From Natronospirales bacterium (GTDB lineage: Bacteria; Pseudomonadota; Gammaproteobacteria; Natronospirales; REEB76): a DNA stretch of 34,145 bases. Below the pieces are notes generated by a model that did no database searches, was not told the origin of the DNA, and worked only from the letters and a program-made list of their open reading frames with translations. Positions 16,152 to 24,213 of the stretch are shown here, one piece after another; within the stretch, counting starts at the first letter, position 1, and the number at the start of each line of letters is the position of its first letter. Made by a program: the position numbers and the translations under genes. Location: assembly GCA_021792635.1 (NCBI GenBank), contig JAJYUH010000019.1, positions 1-34,145 of the forward strand, written 5' to 3'.

Positions 16152-17123
16152 ATGCCCCACGCAACCGTCAAACTCGGCGTGCTCATGGACCCTATCGAGT
16201 CCATCAAACCCGCCAAAGACACTACTCTGGCCATGCTGCTCGCCGCCCAGGCGCGCGGTTGGGAACTGCATTATCTGGAGCAGACCGATGTGTATTTACG
16301 GGACGGAGAGGCAAGAGCGCGGGTACGGCGGCTTACGGTGTGGGACACGGCCCAGGGCTGGTTCCAGTTTGACGAGGCAAACGACATCCCGCTTGCCGCC
16401 CTGGATGTGATCCTGATACGCAAGGATCCACCCTTTGATATAGAGTACGTGTACAGCACCTACATTCTGGAACGGGCTGAACAAGCGGGCGCCCTGGTAA
16501 TCAACCGTCCACAGGCCCTGCGGGACGCCAACGAAAAAGCCTATACCGCCTGGTTCCCGCAGTGCTGTCCCCCCACACTCATGGCCCGCAGCATGAGCCG
16601 TATCCGCGCTTTCCTCGACGAACACGGCAAAATCGTGGTGAAACCCCCGGATGGCATGGGCGGCGCCTCGGTATTCGTGTTGACGCGCGATGATGCGAAT
16701 ATTTCGGTGGTGCTGGAAACCCTGACGCAGAGAGGCACGCGTCTCACGGTGGCACAAAAATATATTCCGGAAATCACCGCGGGCGACAAGCGTATTCTCC
16801 TGATTGACGGCGAACCTGTTGCCTACGCGCTGGCACGCGTGCCGGCGCCGGGAGAATCCCGCGGTAATCTCGCAGCCGGCGGTCAGGGCATGGGTGTGCG
16901 GCTCACGAAACGCGATTATTGGATCTGTGAACAGGTGGCGCCGGCGTTACGGGAAAAAGGTTTGCTGTTCGCGGGACTGGATGTGATCGGCGATTATTTG
17001 ACAGAAATCAACGTCACCAGTCCCACCTGCGTGCGCGAGTTGGATAAGCTCTACGGTCTTAATATTGCCGCGCAGTTTCTCGACGCGGTAGCGCGCAGAC
17101 TGACGCGGAGAAAGCACGCATGA
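16152..17123 (+). CDS. gshB: Glutathione synthetase
   Basis: This ATP-grasp ligase, 323 aa, joins gamma-glutamylcysteine and glycine to make glutathione. Family motifs: VKLGVLMDPIESIKPAKDTT at the N-terminus, LIRKDPPFDIEYVYSTYILE, INRPQALRDANEKAYTAWF, the ATP-binding IVVKPPDGMGGASVF, RGNLAAGGQGMGV and the metal-binding GDYLTEINVTSPTC near the end. The length is as in E. coli GshB (316 aa). I chose ATG 16152 because only six residues then precede the conserved VKLGV; AGGAGG lies a rather long 15 bases upstream. First gene of a tightly packed run (gshB-tonB-yqgE-ruvX-pyrB); its TGA overlaps the next ATG. Confidence 0.95.
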   Translation: MPHATVKLGVLMDPIESIKPAKDTTLAMLLAAQARGWELHYLEQTDVYLRDGEARARVRRLTVWDTAQGWFQFDEANDIPLAALDVILIRKDPPFDIEYVYSTYILERAEQAGALVINRPQALRDANEKAYTAWFPQCCPPTLMARSMSRIRAFLDEHGKIVVKPPDGMGGASVFVLTRDDANISVVLETLTQRGTRLTVAQKYIPEITAGDKRILLIDGEPVAYALARVPAPGESRGNLAAGGQGMGVRLTKRDYWICEQVAPALREKGLLFAGLDVIGDYLTEINVTSPTCVRELDKLYGLNIAAQFLDAVARRLTRRKHA

Positions 17124-18067
17124 ACGCAATAGCGCCGCGTGCGCCCGTTATCAACTCCCGCGACCGGCTGATCACCACGCTGCTCTTCGCCCTGCTGATC
17201 CATGGCATCATCATCCTCGGCATAACTTTCACATCCGGCAAACCGAGCAGCGGTTCCACGCTCGAAGTCACGCTGGTGCAGACACGCAGCGTGGTGCCGC
17301 CGCAGCACGCGGATTACATTGCCCAGGCGAACCAGCGGGGTGACGGCAACACCAAAAAACTGGTGCGGCCGCAAAGCCCGCTATCGATGCCCTCGGCGAT
17401 CAATCATTCCGGCCTGCCGGATGGCGCAGATCCGGTGAGTAATTCCGGGCGAGGCGTGGCGGCAAGCGCCAGCAAGGGACTGAATGATACGGTAGCGGCC
17501 AACCAGTATGCGGTAGTCACCACCCGCGCCCGCACCGGCCAGTTTGCCAACGCGCATTCGGCGCCTTCGCCCCGGAGCGCCAGTTCACGCGTACTGATCG
17601 CGCGTCTGCTCACCGAAGGCGATGACGCACTCATGCCCACCGATAATCCGGTGCGGTTGCCGCAAGCCACCAGCCCTGACCCGCGTGCGGCCTTCGTATC
17701 AGTGAACGCGCGCAACTCGCGCTACGCCGGATATCTCGATACCTGGCGACGCAAAGTGGAACAAATCGGCAATCTGAATTTCCCGCCGCAGATCCGCGCC
17801 GAGCACCTGTCGGGCTCGCTGGCACTGGAAGTGGCGCTCAATGCCGACGGCAGCATCCGCGATCTCATTCTGCGCCGGCCTTCACCGTATCCGCTGCTGG
17901 ATCAGTCCGCAATCCGCATCGTAAAAATGGCCGCTCCGTTTGCAGCGTTCCCGGCAAGCTTCCGCAAGGACACGGATGTATTGCGCTTTGTGTACGTGTG
18001 GCGCTTCAACGGCGGCCGCATGGATACCCGGCATGGCGGCATCGAGGTACCGGCAGGTGCGCGCTGA
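17120..18067 (+). CDS. tonB: TonB-family energy-transducing protein
   Basis: This 315-aa protein is anchored in the inner membrane by one N-terminal helix (TTLLFALLIHGIIILGITF, about residues 19-37). A long, low-complexity Ser/Ala/Asn-rich periplasmic linker follows, then a C-terminal TonB domain (about 215-300: NFPPQIRAEHLSGSLALEVA and LLDQSAIRIVKMAAPFAAFP). TonB proteins transmit proton-motive energy from ExbB-ExbD to outer-membrane receptors. The linker lacks the long Pro-Glu/Pro-Lys repeats of classical TonB. No exbB or exbD is adjacent. A tonB-like gene at this position after gshB is also found in Pseudomonas. It overlaps gshB by ATGA. The fold is certain; whether it serves receptors or another envelope process cannot be told here. 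Confidence 0.83.
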   Translation: MNAIAPRAPVINSRDRLITTLLFALLIHGIIILGITFTSGKPSSGSTLEVTLVQTRSVVPPQHADYIAQANQRGDGNTKKLVRPQSPLSMPSAINHSGLPDGADPVSNSGRGVAASASKGLNDTVAANQYAVVTTRARTGQFANAHSAPSPRSASSRVLIARLLTEGDDALMPTDNPVRLPQATSPDPRAAFVSVNARNSRYAGYLDTWRRKVEQIGNLNFPPQIRAEHLSGSLALEVALNADGSIRDLILRRPSPYPLLDQSAIRIVKMAAPFAAFPASFRKDTDVLRFVYVWRFNGGRMDTRHGGIEVPAGAR

Positions 18068-18114
18068 ATCCAATCAGACTTGTGCTGTGCCTGAGACCTG
18101 CGGATACTATTGTC

Positions 18115-18675
18115 ATGGCCCAGGATTTCCTTACCAATCAGTTCCTGGTGGCGATGCCCTCGCTCAGTGACCCCAATTTCCAGCAGAGTGTCACCTACAT
18201 CTGTGAACACAACGCCCAGGGTGCACTCGGCATTGTTATCAACCGCCCCACCGGCGTGGTGCTGGGCGACATCTTCAAGCAACTCTCCATTAAACCCGAT
18301 GACCAGCGCACACAGCGGCTCCCGGTATTCCAGGGGGGGCCGATGCAAACCGAGCGCGGCTTTGTCATCCACGAGCCCGCCGGCGCATGGGATGCCACGC
18401 TCAAACTCGGCGACAACGTGGGCATCACCACCTCGCGTGACGTGCTCACCGCCATCGCCCGCGGTGCGGGACCGAAAAAGACCTTCATCGCCCTGGGTTA
18501 TGCCGGCTGGGGCGCGGGGCAATTGGAGGCGGAGCTGGCCGGCAACTCTTGGCTGAGCACGCCGGCTGACATGCACGTCGTCTTCGAAACCCCTGTGGAA
18601 CAGCGCTGGCAGGCAGCCGCGCGGCTTATCGGCGTGGACCTTTCCCTGCTCTCGGGCGACACGGGACATGCCTGA
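18115..18675 (+). CDS. yqgE: YqgE/AlgH family protein (UPF0301)
   Basis: This is a 186-aa protein of the conserved YqgE/AlgH family; its molecular function is unknown, though AlgH was linked to regulation in Pseudomonas. Hallmarks: FLTNQFLVAMPSLSDPNF at the start, SVTYICEHNAQGALGIVINR, VFQGGPMQTERGFVIH, LGYAGWGAGQLEAELAGNSW and the closing WQAAARLIGVDLSLLSGDTG. I chose ATG 18115 to match the 187-aa E. coli length; the frame extends upstream into tonB without homology. It lies 47 bp after tonB and overlaps ruvX by 8 bp, the near-universal yqgE-ruvX pair. Confidence 0.93.
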   Translation: MAQDFLTNQFLVAMPSLSDPNFQQSVTYICEHNAQGALGIVINRPTGVVLGDIFKQLSIKPDDQRTQRLPVFQGGPMQTERGFVIHEPAGAWDATLKLGDNVGITTSRDVLTAIARGAGPKKTFIALGYAGWGAGQLEAELAGNSWLSTPADMHVVFETPVEQRWQAAARLIGVDLSLLSGDTGHA

Positions 18676-19126
18676 GGGCGCGGCCGTCAGCGTTCTTGCA
18701 TTTGATTTCGGCCTGCGGCGCATTGGTGTGGCCGCCGGACAGAGCATCACCGGCAGTGCTGCACCGCTGGCGGCAGTATCTGCCCAGGACGGTTCCCCGA
18801 ACTGGGCGGCGCTCGACCGTCTGGTAAAAGAATGGGCGCCAGACCGGCTGGTGGTGGGCCTCCCGTATAATATGGACGGCAGCGAGCAGGACATTACCCG
18901 CCGCGCGCGTCGCTTCGCCGAAGAACTGGGACGACGCTATGCGCAGCCCGTACACACCGTTGATGAACGCCTATCTTCAAGGGAAGCGGAAGCGCGTCTC
19001 AAGGAATTGCGTCAGCGGGGGCGGCGACGCATCACGCGTGCGGATGTCGACTGTGCCGCTGCCTGCGTGATACTGGAAAGCTGGTTTCACGCCCAGGACA
19101 ACCACACCACGCGGAAACCCGCATGA
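18668..19126 (+). CDS. ruvX: RuvX/YqgF, RNase H-fold nuclease for 16S rRNA maturation
   Basis: This 152-aa YqgF-family nuclease is implicated in 5'-end processing of 16S rRNA and once proposed as a Holliday junction resolvase. The RNase H-like active-site acids are visible: Asp13 in LAFDFGLRRIG, the Glu in HTVDERLSSREAEARL, and the C-terminal Asp in ITRADVDCAAACVILESW. VVGLPYNMDG is also typical. It overlaps yqgE by 8 bp, and its TGA overlaps the pyrB ATG. In Pseudomonas pyrR stands between ruvX and pyrB; here it is absent. Confidence 0.93.
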   Translation: MPEGAAVSVLAFDFGLRRIGVAAGQSITGSAAPLAAVSAQDGSPNWAALDRLVKEWAPDRLVVGLPYNMDGSEQDITRRARRFAEELGRRYAQPVHTVDERLSSREAEARLKELRQRGRRRITRADVDCAAACVILESWFHAQDNHTTRKPA

Positions 19127-20061
19127 CAAGCAGCCAGTTCAACGCCAAGGGCCGACTGCATCATCTGCTGACACTCGCGGATCTGCCCCGCGACAGCCTG
19201 ATGGCATTACTGGAACGCGCCGCACAGTTTGCCGTGAAGCCCGGCGCAGCGGCACCGCGGTTCGATTTACTCACCGGAACCACGGTTGCCATTCTGTTTT
19301 TTGAGCCCAGCACGCGTACCCGCACCTCATTTGAGCTGGCTGCGCGACGGCTGGGCGCTGAGGTCATCACCCTGGACCTCGCCTTTTCGTCCACGATGAA
19401 GGGTGAATCGCTGGTGGACAGTCTGTACACGCTGCAAGCCATGAACATGGATCTGTTCGTGGTGCGCCACGGGGAACCCGGCGTGCCGGAAACGCTGGCG
19501 CAACATGCGCTGCCGCACGTACATATCATCAGTGCCGGCGAAGCCCATATCTCACACCCCACCCAGGGGCTGCTCGATGTGCTCACCATCCGCCAGCATA
19601 AAAGGGATTTTGAGAAACTCGCGGTGGCTATTGTCGGTGACATCCGCCACTCGCGCGTGGCGCGCTCCGCGGTACAGGCACTGGCCATCCTCGGTACTCG
19701 TGACATTCGTTTCGCCGGCCCGGCTGAACTGCTGCCGGACGACCTGGCGGGAGAGAAGTTTACCAACATGGACAAAGCACTTGAGGGAGCGGATGTGGTG
19801 ATGATGCTGCGCATCCAGAAAGAACGCATGCAGGCCGGGTTGATTCCCGATGAGCGTGAATACTCACGCCGCTACGGCCTCGATGGTGCACGCCTGAAAC
19901 TCGCGAAACCCGGCGCCATTGTCATGCATCCTGGCCCCATGAATCGCGGCGTGGAAATCACCTCCGAGATAGCCGACGGGCCGCAATCGGTGATCCGCGA
20001 ACAGGTCGGCAACGGCGTTGCCGTGCGCATGGCGGTCATGGCGATGCTGATGTCGAAATGA
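19123..20061 (+). CDS. pyrB: Aspartate carbamoyltransferase, catalytic subunit
   Basis: This enzyme, 312 aa, condenses carbamoyl phosphate and aspartate to carbamoylaspartate, the first committed step of pyrimidine synthesis. The carbamoyl-phosphate loop is FFEPSTRTRTSFE (about residues 59-71). The loop with catalytic Lys reads SSTMKGESLVDSLYTL, and HPTQGLLDVLTI and MHPGPMNRGVEI are the other signatures. The length is normal for a class that works without PyrI; no pyrI or inactive pyrC' follows directly. Translational coupling to ruvX through ATGA. No PyrR attenuator is evident upstream because the gene is embedded in the operon. Confidence 0.95.
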   Translation: MTSSQFNAKGRLHHLLTLADLPRDSLMALLERAAQFAVKPGAAAPRFDLLTGTTVAILFFEPSTRTRTSFELAARRLGAEVITLDLAFSSTMKGESLVDSLYTLQAMNMDLFVVRHGEPGVPETLAQHALPHVHIISAGEAHISHPTQGLLDVLTIRQHKRDFEKLAVAIVGDIRHSRVARSAVQALAILGTRDIRFAGPAELLPDDLAGEKFTNMDKALEGADVVMMLRIQKERMQAGLIPDEREYSRRYGLDGARLKLAKPGAIVMHPGPMNRGVEITSEIADGPQSVIREQVGNGVAVRMAVMAMLMSK

Positions 20062-20106
20062 TCCATACCCGTCAGTTGCCAATCTGAAGTTACAGAAGCA
20101 GACCGC

Positions 20107-20994
20107 ATGAATCCCGCACCGTACCGCGGCACGATCTTCCTCGAGGATGCCGAAGTCCTGACGCAAGAGCGCTTTCCCGGCGAACAATATGTGCTGCGCA
20201 TGCGTGCGCCCCGGTGTGCCGCCAGCGCCCTGCCGGGCAATTTCATCCATGTCACCTGCGATGCGGCGTTGCCCATGCGCCGGCCCATGTCCATCATGCG
20301 CGTCTCACAAAAAGATGGCTGGGTGGAGTGCCTGTATAAGGTGGTGGGTGAAGGCAGCCGCATGCTGGCGAGCCGCCAGCGCGGCGATATCGTGAGCAGC
20401 CTGGGGCCCATCGGTCAGCCCTTCGTGTTGCACCCCGAGCGGCCGCGATTGTTGCTTATCGGCGGTGGCGTGGGTATTCCGCCCATCATCTTTCTGGCCG
20501 ATGCTTTGCGGCACGATGCGCGCGCGCCGTGGAGCCCGCTGGTGCTCATGGGCTCGGAAGTACCGTTTCCGTTCAAAACCCGCCCTTCCACCATCCTCCT
20601 GCCCGGCATGCCGGACGGCGTCATCGGATGCATGCCGCTCATGGAGGACTGGAACATTCCCAGCCGGCTCGCCAGCCAACAGGATTTCCCGGGCTGTTAC
20701 GCCGGTTTTGTCACCGATCTCGCACGCCACTGGCTACAGCGTCTCGATAAAAATGCACTCGCTGCAGTGGAAGTTTTCGCCTGCGGACCCACCCCCATGC
20801 TGCAAGCCGCCGCGCATCTCGCCCAGGAATTGGATGTACCCAGCCAGGTGTCACTGGAAGAATTCATGGCCTGTGCCGTGGGCGGCTGCGCCGGCTGCAC
20901 GGTGGAAGTATGCACCGAAAACGGTCCGGCCATGAAACGCGTATGCGTGGACGGCCCGGTATTCGACGGCGCCAGCGTGTTCCCTTTGAGCTGA
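20107..20994 (+). CDS. pyrK: PyrK-like dihydroorotate dehydrogenase electron-transfer subunit
   Basis: This 295-aa ferredoxin-reductase-type flavoprotein carries a C-terminal 2Fe-2S site. RRPMSIMRVS (about residues 58-67) is the FAD-binding motif, LLLIGGGVGIPPIIFLADAL the nucleotide-binding loop, and VFACGPTPMLQAAAHLA the NAD-side motif. The cluster cysteines lie in MACAVGGCAGCTVEVC and in RVCVDGPVF. In class 1B dihydroorotate dehydrogenases, PyrK passes electrons from PyrD to NAD. It lies 45 bp after pyrB and is probably co-transcribed. Unusually, no pyrD or pyrC is next to it. Most gammaproteobacteria use a quinone-linked PyrD and need no PyrK, so its partner is an open question. Some sulfite or hydrogenase gamma subunits share this fold, but the pyrB context favours PyrK. 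Confidence 0.8.
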   Translation: MNPAPYRGTIFLEDAEVLTQERFPGEQYVLRMRAPRCAASALPGNFIHVTCDAALPMRRPMSIMRVSQKDGWVECLYKVVGEGSRMLASRQRGDIVSSLGPIGQPFVLHPERPRLLLIGGGVGIPPIIFLADALRHDARAPWSPLVLMGSEVPFPFKTRPSTILLPGMPDGVIGCMPLMEDWNIPSRLASQQDFPGCYAGFVTDLARHWLQRLDKNALAAVEVFACGPTPMLQAAAHLAQELDVPSQVSLEEFMACAVGGCAGCTVEVCTENGPAMKRVCVDGPVFDGASVFPLS

Positions 20995-21024
20995 ATACGC
21001 GCTGTCAAAAGACGTCTTGCGACG

Positions 21025-21049
21025 CGCCGGGATGCGGACCGTCCCGGCG
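21025..21049. terminator. Hairpin between convergent pyrK and S9 peptidase
   Basis: CGCCGGGA (21025-21032) pairs perfectly with TCCCGGCG (21042-21049) around a 9-base loop, in the 57-bp gap between two convergent genes. There is no T-tract on either side, so it may terminate weakly or act with Rho. The position favours a bidirectional terminator. Confidence 0.45.
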
Positions 21050-21051
21050 GA

Positions 21052-23043
21052 TTAATGTTTTACTGCACCCGCCCCGATGTTCTGTTTGAAGAAATCCAGC
21101 ATTTTGCTATACAGCACCACGCGGTGGTCCAGCTTGAAAAAGCCGTGACCTTCGTTGGGGAAATAAATCCAGCCGTATTTCTTCCCGGCCTTGTCCAGCG
21201 CTGAGCGCAGTTCATCCGCTTGCGCGATCGGAACGGTCTTGTCCGCACCGCCGTGCGCCAGCAGTAGCGCCGCCTTGATGCGCCGCACATGGTCCACCGG
21301 CGATGCTGCCTTGAGTTTTCCGAGATTTTTGCCCAGCGTGTTGCCAAGATATGCCCCCAAGCCGCGATTATGGAAATACATCTCCTCCCCGCGATCATGA
21401 AGCAGCACCAGATCATAAACGCCGGCATAACCGACCGCGCATTTGTACAAATCCGGTTCCTTAACCACCGCCTCCAGTGCGGCATACCCGCCGTAGCTGC
21501 CGCCGTAAATGCAGATGCGGTTCGGATCAGCGATGCCCTGCTGTATTGCCCAGCGGGTAGCATCCGTCAGGTCATCCTGCATGGTCCCACCCCACTGCTT
21601 GTACCCGGCTTCCTGGAACGGCGCACCGTAGCCTCCCGAGCCGCGATAGTTGACCTGCAATACGGCATACCCGTGATAGGCGAGGAACTGAACTTCCGGG
21701 TCAAAATCCCAGAAATCCCGGATGCCGAAGGGCCCACCATGAGGATTGACGATGAGCGGCAAGTTCTTCCTCTTACCTCTGGGCAAGGTAAGGTACCCAT
21801 GGATAATCGTGCCGTCCCGCGCCTTGAAACTCACCGGCCGCATCTTCGCCATCGCCGACGGATTTATCCCTGGCAGCACGCTGAACAGGTACTGGACCTT
21901 CCTGCTGGTCCCGTCATAAAGATAATAATCCCCCGGATTACGGTCGCTGGATACAAACACCACGGCCTTCCGTCGGTTCTTATCCATGCTGGTGATATCC
22001 ACGTTTTGTCCCGAAAAAGCGTCTTCCAGGCTGGCAAGCAGCTTGGCTTCCGGGGCATGGGTGTGGATTAGAATCCACTGCGGCGTGTCGGTCCAGTATT
22101 CAAAACCGATGAGCGTCCTATGATCCGGCCCCGTCAAATAGGTGGTGGGGGCATAAGTATTATCTATATCGTAATGCGGATCGCTGTACAGGAGCGTTTT
22201 CTTCAAAGTCTGCGGATTGATTAGATACAGACCCAGTGTACCGTCGGGCGTGTAACCTTCGTAATAGAACTCCCGGTTGTCCGGAGTAAACATCACCGGA
22301 CCTGCGGCCGTGTACGACGGCTCTGTGTCCACCAGAGTGTCCATATCTTTCCATTGCATCGAACCGGGCTCGCGGTATTCCAGTTCCGACTTGAAGGTCC
22401 TTGTGTTTTCGCCATAGGCAAGGCGCACATGACCGGCGTTGTCCGTGAACAGTTCCCCATACTTCATCGGACTGACCAGAACCTGATGCCTTTTCCCGGT
22501 ATTGACGTTCACGCGATAGACCACCGGATTCGCGCTGCTGCTCAGAATATCGTCAGAGATGAGTATGTATTCCGGATTATTCGGAGAGGCGTATAACACT
22601 TGATTGTAGTGAAACTGGTAGGCAATGCCTGAACGCACGTGGTAGGCAAGCGTCTTGACATCGCTGCCATCAGCGTTCATGGCCCAGACATCACCGGTGA
22701 GCAATGGCTGATCAAGGCTGCCGGTCTGGGTGGCCGTGGTAAACACCACCCGCCGGGTACTCACCCACCAAATCTGCGCCACCTGCTGCTCACCGATAAG
22801 CGTGTAATGCCCCGTGACGTGCATGTTGCTGAGGTCAATAAAACTCAGCTGATTGGGTGATTCACCGCCGTGCGGAACACTCACCACTGCGAGGTAATGA
22901 CCGTCAGGGGAGATCTTGACCTGCGAGAACTCGGTATGCCTGAAAAATGCTTGTACGGGAATCGATTTATCACCCGTACCTGCAAAAGCCGTTGTGGCAA
23001 CGAGTAGGAATAAAAACAGTATGCGACTCAGCATTTTCAGCAT
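21052..23043 (-). CDS. Secreted S9-family prolyl oligopeptidase-like serine peptidase
   Basis: This 663-aa exopeptidase-type enzyme has an N-terminal signal peptide (LSRILFLFLLVATTAFA), so it acts in the periplasm or outside. A beta-propeller-like region of repeated strand motifs (about 25-400; for example KISPDGHYLAVVS and VMFTPDNREFYYEG) gates a C-terminal alpha/beta-hydrolase domain. The catalytic triad is Ser516 in YGGSYGGYAA, Asp601 in GGADKTVP and His633 in NEGHGFF, with HGGPFGIRD as the oxyanion region. The family includes acylaminoacyl peptidases and dipeptidyl peptidases; the exact specificity cannot be read. Two start codons, 23043 and 23034, are equally possible. No partner genes: it sits alone between the pyr operon and the pil ATPases. 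Confidence 0.9.
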   Translation of the reverse strand: MLKMLSRILFLFLLVATTAFAGTGDKSIPVQAFFRHTEFSQVKISPDGHYLAVVSVPHGGESPNQLSFIDLSNMHVTGHYTLIGEQQVAQIWWVSTRRVVFTTATQTGSLDQPLLTGDVWAMNADGSDVKTLAYHVRSGIAYQFHYNQVLYASPNNPEYILISDDILSSSANPVVYRVNVNTGKRHQVLVSPMKYGELFTDNAGHVRLAYGENTRTFKSELEYREPGSMQWKDMDTLVDTEPSYTAAGPVMFTPDNREFYYEGYTPDGTLGLYLINPQTLKKTLLYSDPHYDIDNTYAPTTYLTGPDHRTLIGFEYWTDTPQWILIHTHAPEAKLLASLEDAFSGQNVDITSMDKNRRKAVVFVSSDRNPGDYYLYDGTSRKVQYLFSVLPGINPSAMAKMRPVSFKARDGTIIHGYLTLPRGKRKNLPLIVNPHGGPFGIRDFWDFDPEVQFLAYHGYAVLQVNYRGSGGYGAPFQEAGYKQWGGTMQDDLTDATRWAIQQGIADPNRICIYGGSYGGYAALEAVVKEPDLYKCAVGYAGVYDLVLLHDRGEEMYFHNRGLGAYLGNTLGKNLGKLKAASPVDHVRRIKAALLLAHGGADKTVPIAQADELRSALDKAGKKYGWIYFPNEGHGFFKLDHRVVLYSKMLDFFKQNIGAGAVKH

Positions 23044-23112
23044 CCATGGACACAGTGGAAAGATACATTCATAGCAGACAATCTGCCATGCAGCGGATCC
23101 GCGTGTGCTGTT

Positions 23113-24168
23113 TCAGCCGAAATTGATCTTGGCCTCCAGATTGGCGCGCGAATCGGCGTTGCGTAGTGCTTCTTCGAGAGTAATCCTGCTGTCCTTGTAA
23201 AGACGGTGCAGTGCCTCATCGAAGGATTGCATGCCGGGCTCGGAACTCTCTTCCATGGCCTCGCGGATGCGGTCAATCTGGCCCTTGAGAATGAGATCGG
23301 CGATATGCGGCGTGTTCAGCATGATTTCCACTGCTGCGAGACGTCGGCCGTTTTTTCCCATCACCAGACGCTGCGAAATGATGGCGCGCAAATTGATGGA
23401 CAGATCCATGAGCAACTGCTTGTGCATCTGGTCCGGAAACATATTGATGATGCGATCCATGGTCTGGTGCGCATTATTGGCATGCAAGGTGGAAATGGCG
23501 AGCTGGCCGGTACCGGCCAACTGAATGGACGCTTCCATGGTCTCGCGATCGCGACACTCGCCGATCACGATGATATCCGGGGCCGCGCGCAACGATTGCT
23601 TGAGGGCATTGGCATAGGAAAGCGTATCCTGACCGATTTCACGCTGGTTGATGATGGACAGGACATTGGAATGGTTATACTCAATGGGGTCCTCGATGGT
23701 AAGGATGTGCGAGGCTTCCTGCTCGTTGCGATACCGCATCATGGCCGCGATGGTGGTGGACTTGCCCGAACCGGTGGCCCCCACCACCAGCATCAGGCCG
23801 CGCCTGTGCATGATGAGATCCTTGAGCACCTCCGGCAACCCGAGTTCCGAAATTTGCGGCACCTCGGAAGGAATATAGCGCAGCACTATCGCCACCTGCC
23901 CCCGCTGCAGAAACACGTTCACGCGGAAACGACCCACTCCCGGTTCGGCGATGGCGAAATCTGATTCATGCTTCACCTCGAAGGAGCGGGCCTGCTTTTC
24001 GTTCATGATGCCATAAGCCGCTTCCCGGACCATGTCGGCGGTAAGCAGTGTTTTCCCGACGGGCATCTGCCGGCCTTCGATCTTGATCTTGACGGGGGCA
24101 TCGCTGGTGAAATAAAGGTCGGAAGCCTTCTTTTCGACCATGAGTTTCAGGTACGGGCTGATATCCAT
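23113..24168 (-). CDS. Third PilT/PilU-type pilus retraction ATPase
   Basis: This is a 351-aa secretion ATPase of the PilT family. The N-terminal domain starts LKLMVEKKASDLYFTSDAPV, close to PilU. Walker A is GATGSGKS at 130-137, followed by the Asp-box ILTIEDPIEYNHSN, Walker B with catalytic Glu in IIVIGECRDRETM, and the His-box STLHANNAHQTMDRIINMFP. It ends with a PilU-like tail (GMQSFDEALHRLYKDSRITL) but lacks the long C-terminal extension of the PilU next to it. It lies 44 bp after pilU on the same strand, probably the third gene of a pilT-pilU-x operon. Hexamers of such ATPases pull pilin out of the fibre. A third member beyond the usual pilT-pilU pair may modify retraction; this is inference. 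All catalytic motifs are intact. Confidence 0.86.
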   Translation of the reverse strand: MDISPYLKLMVEKKASDLYFTSDAPVKIKIEGRQMPVGKTLLTADMVREAAYGIMNEKQARSFEVKHESDFAIAEPGVGRFRVNVFLQRGQVAIVLRYIPSEVPQISELGLPEVLKDLIMHRRGLMLVVGATGSGKSTTIAAMMRYRNEQEASHILTIEDPIEYNHSNVLSIINQREIGQDTLSYANALKQSLRAAPDIIVIGECRDRETMEASIQLAGTGQLAISTLHANNAHQTMDRIINMFPDQMHKQLLMDLSINLRAIISQRLVMGKNGRRLAAVEIMLNTPHIADLILKGQIDRIREAMEESSEPGMQSFDEALHRLYKDSRITLEEALRNADSRANLEAKINFG

Positions 24169-24213
24169 CGGTTGTCCGCACTAGGTTGGTTTTGGTAAAA
24201 AAATCGCGGCGGC

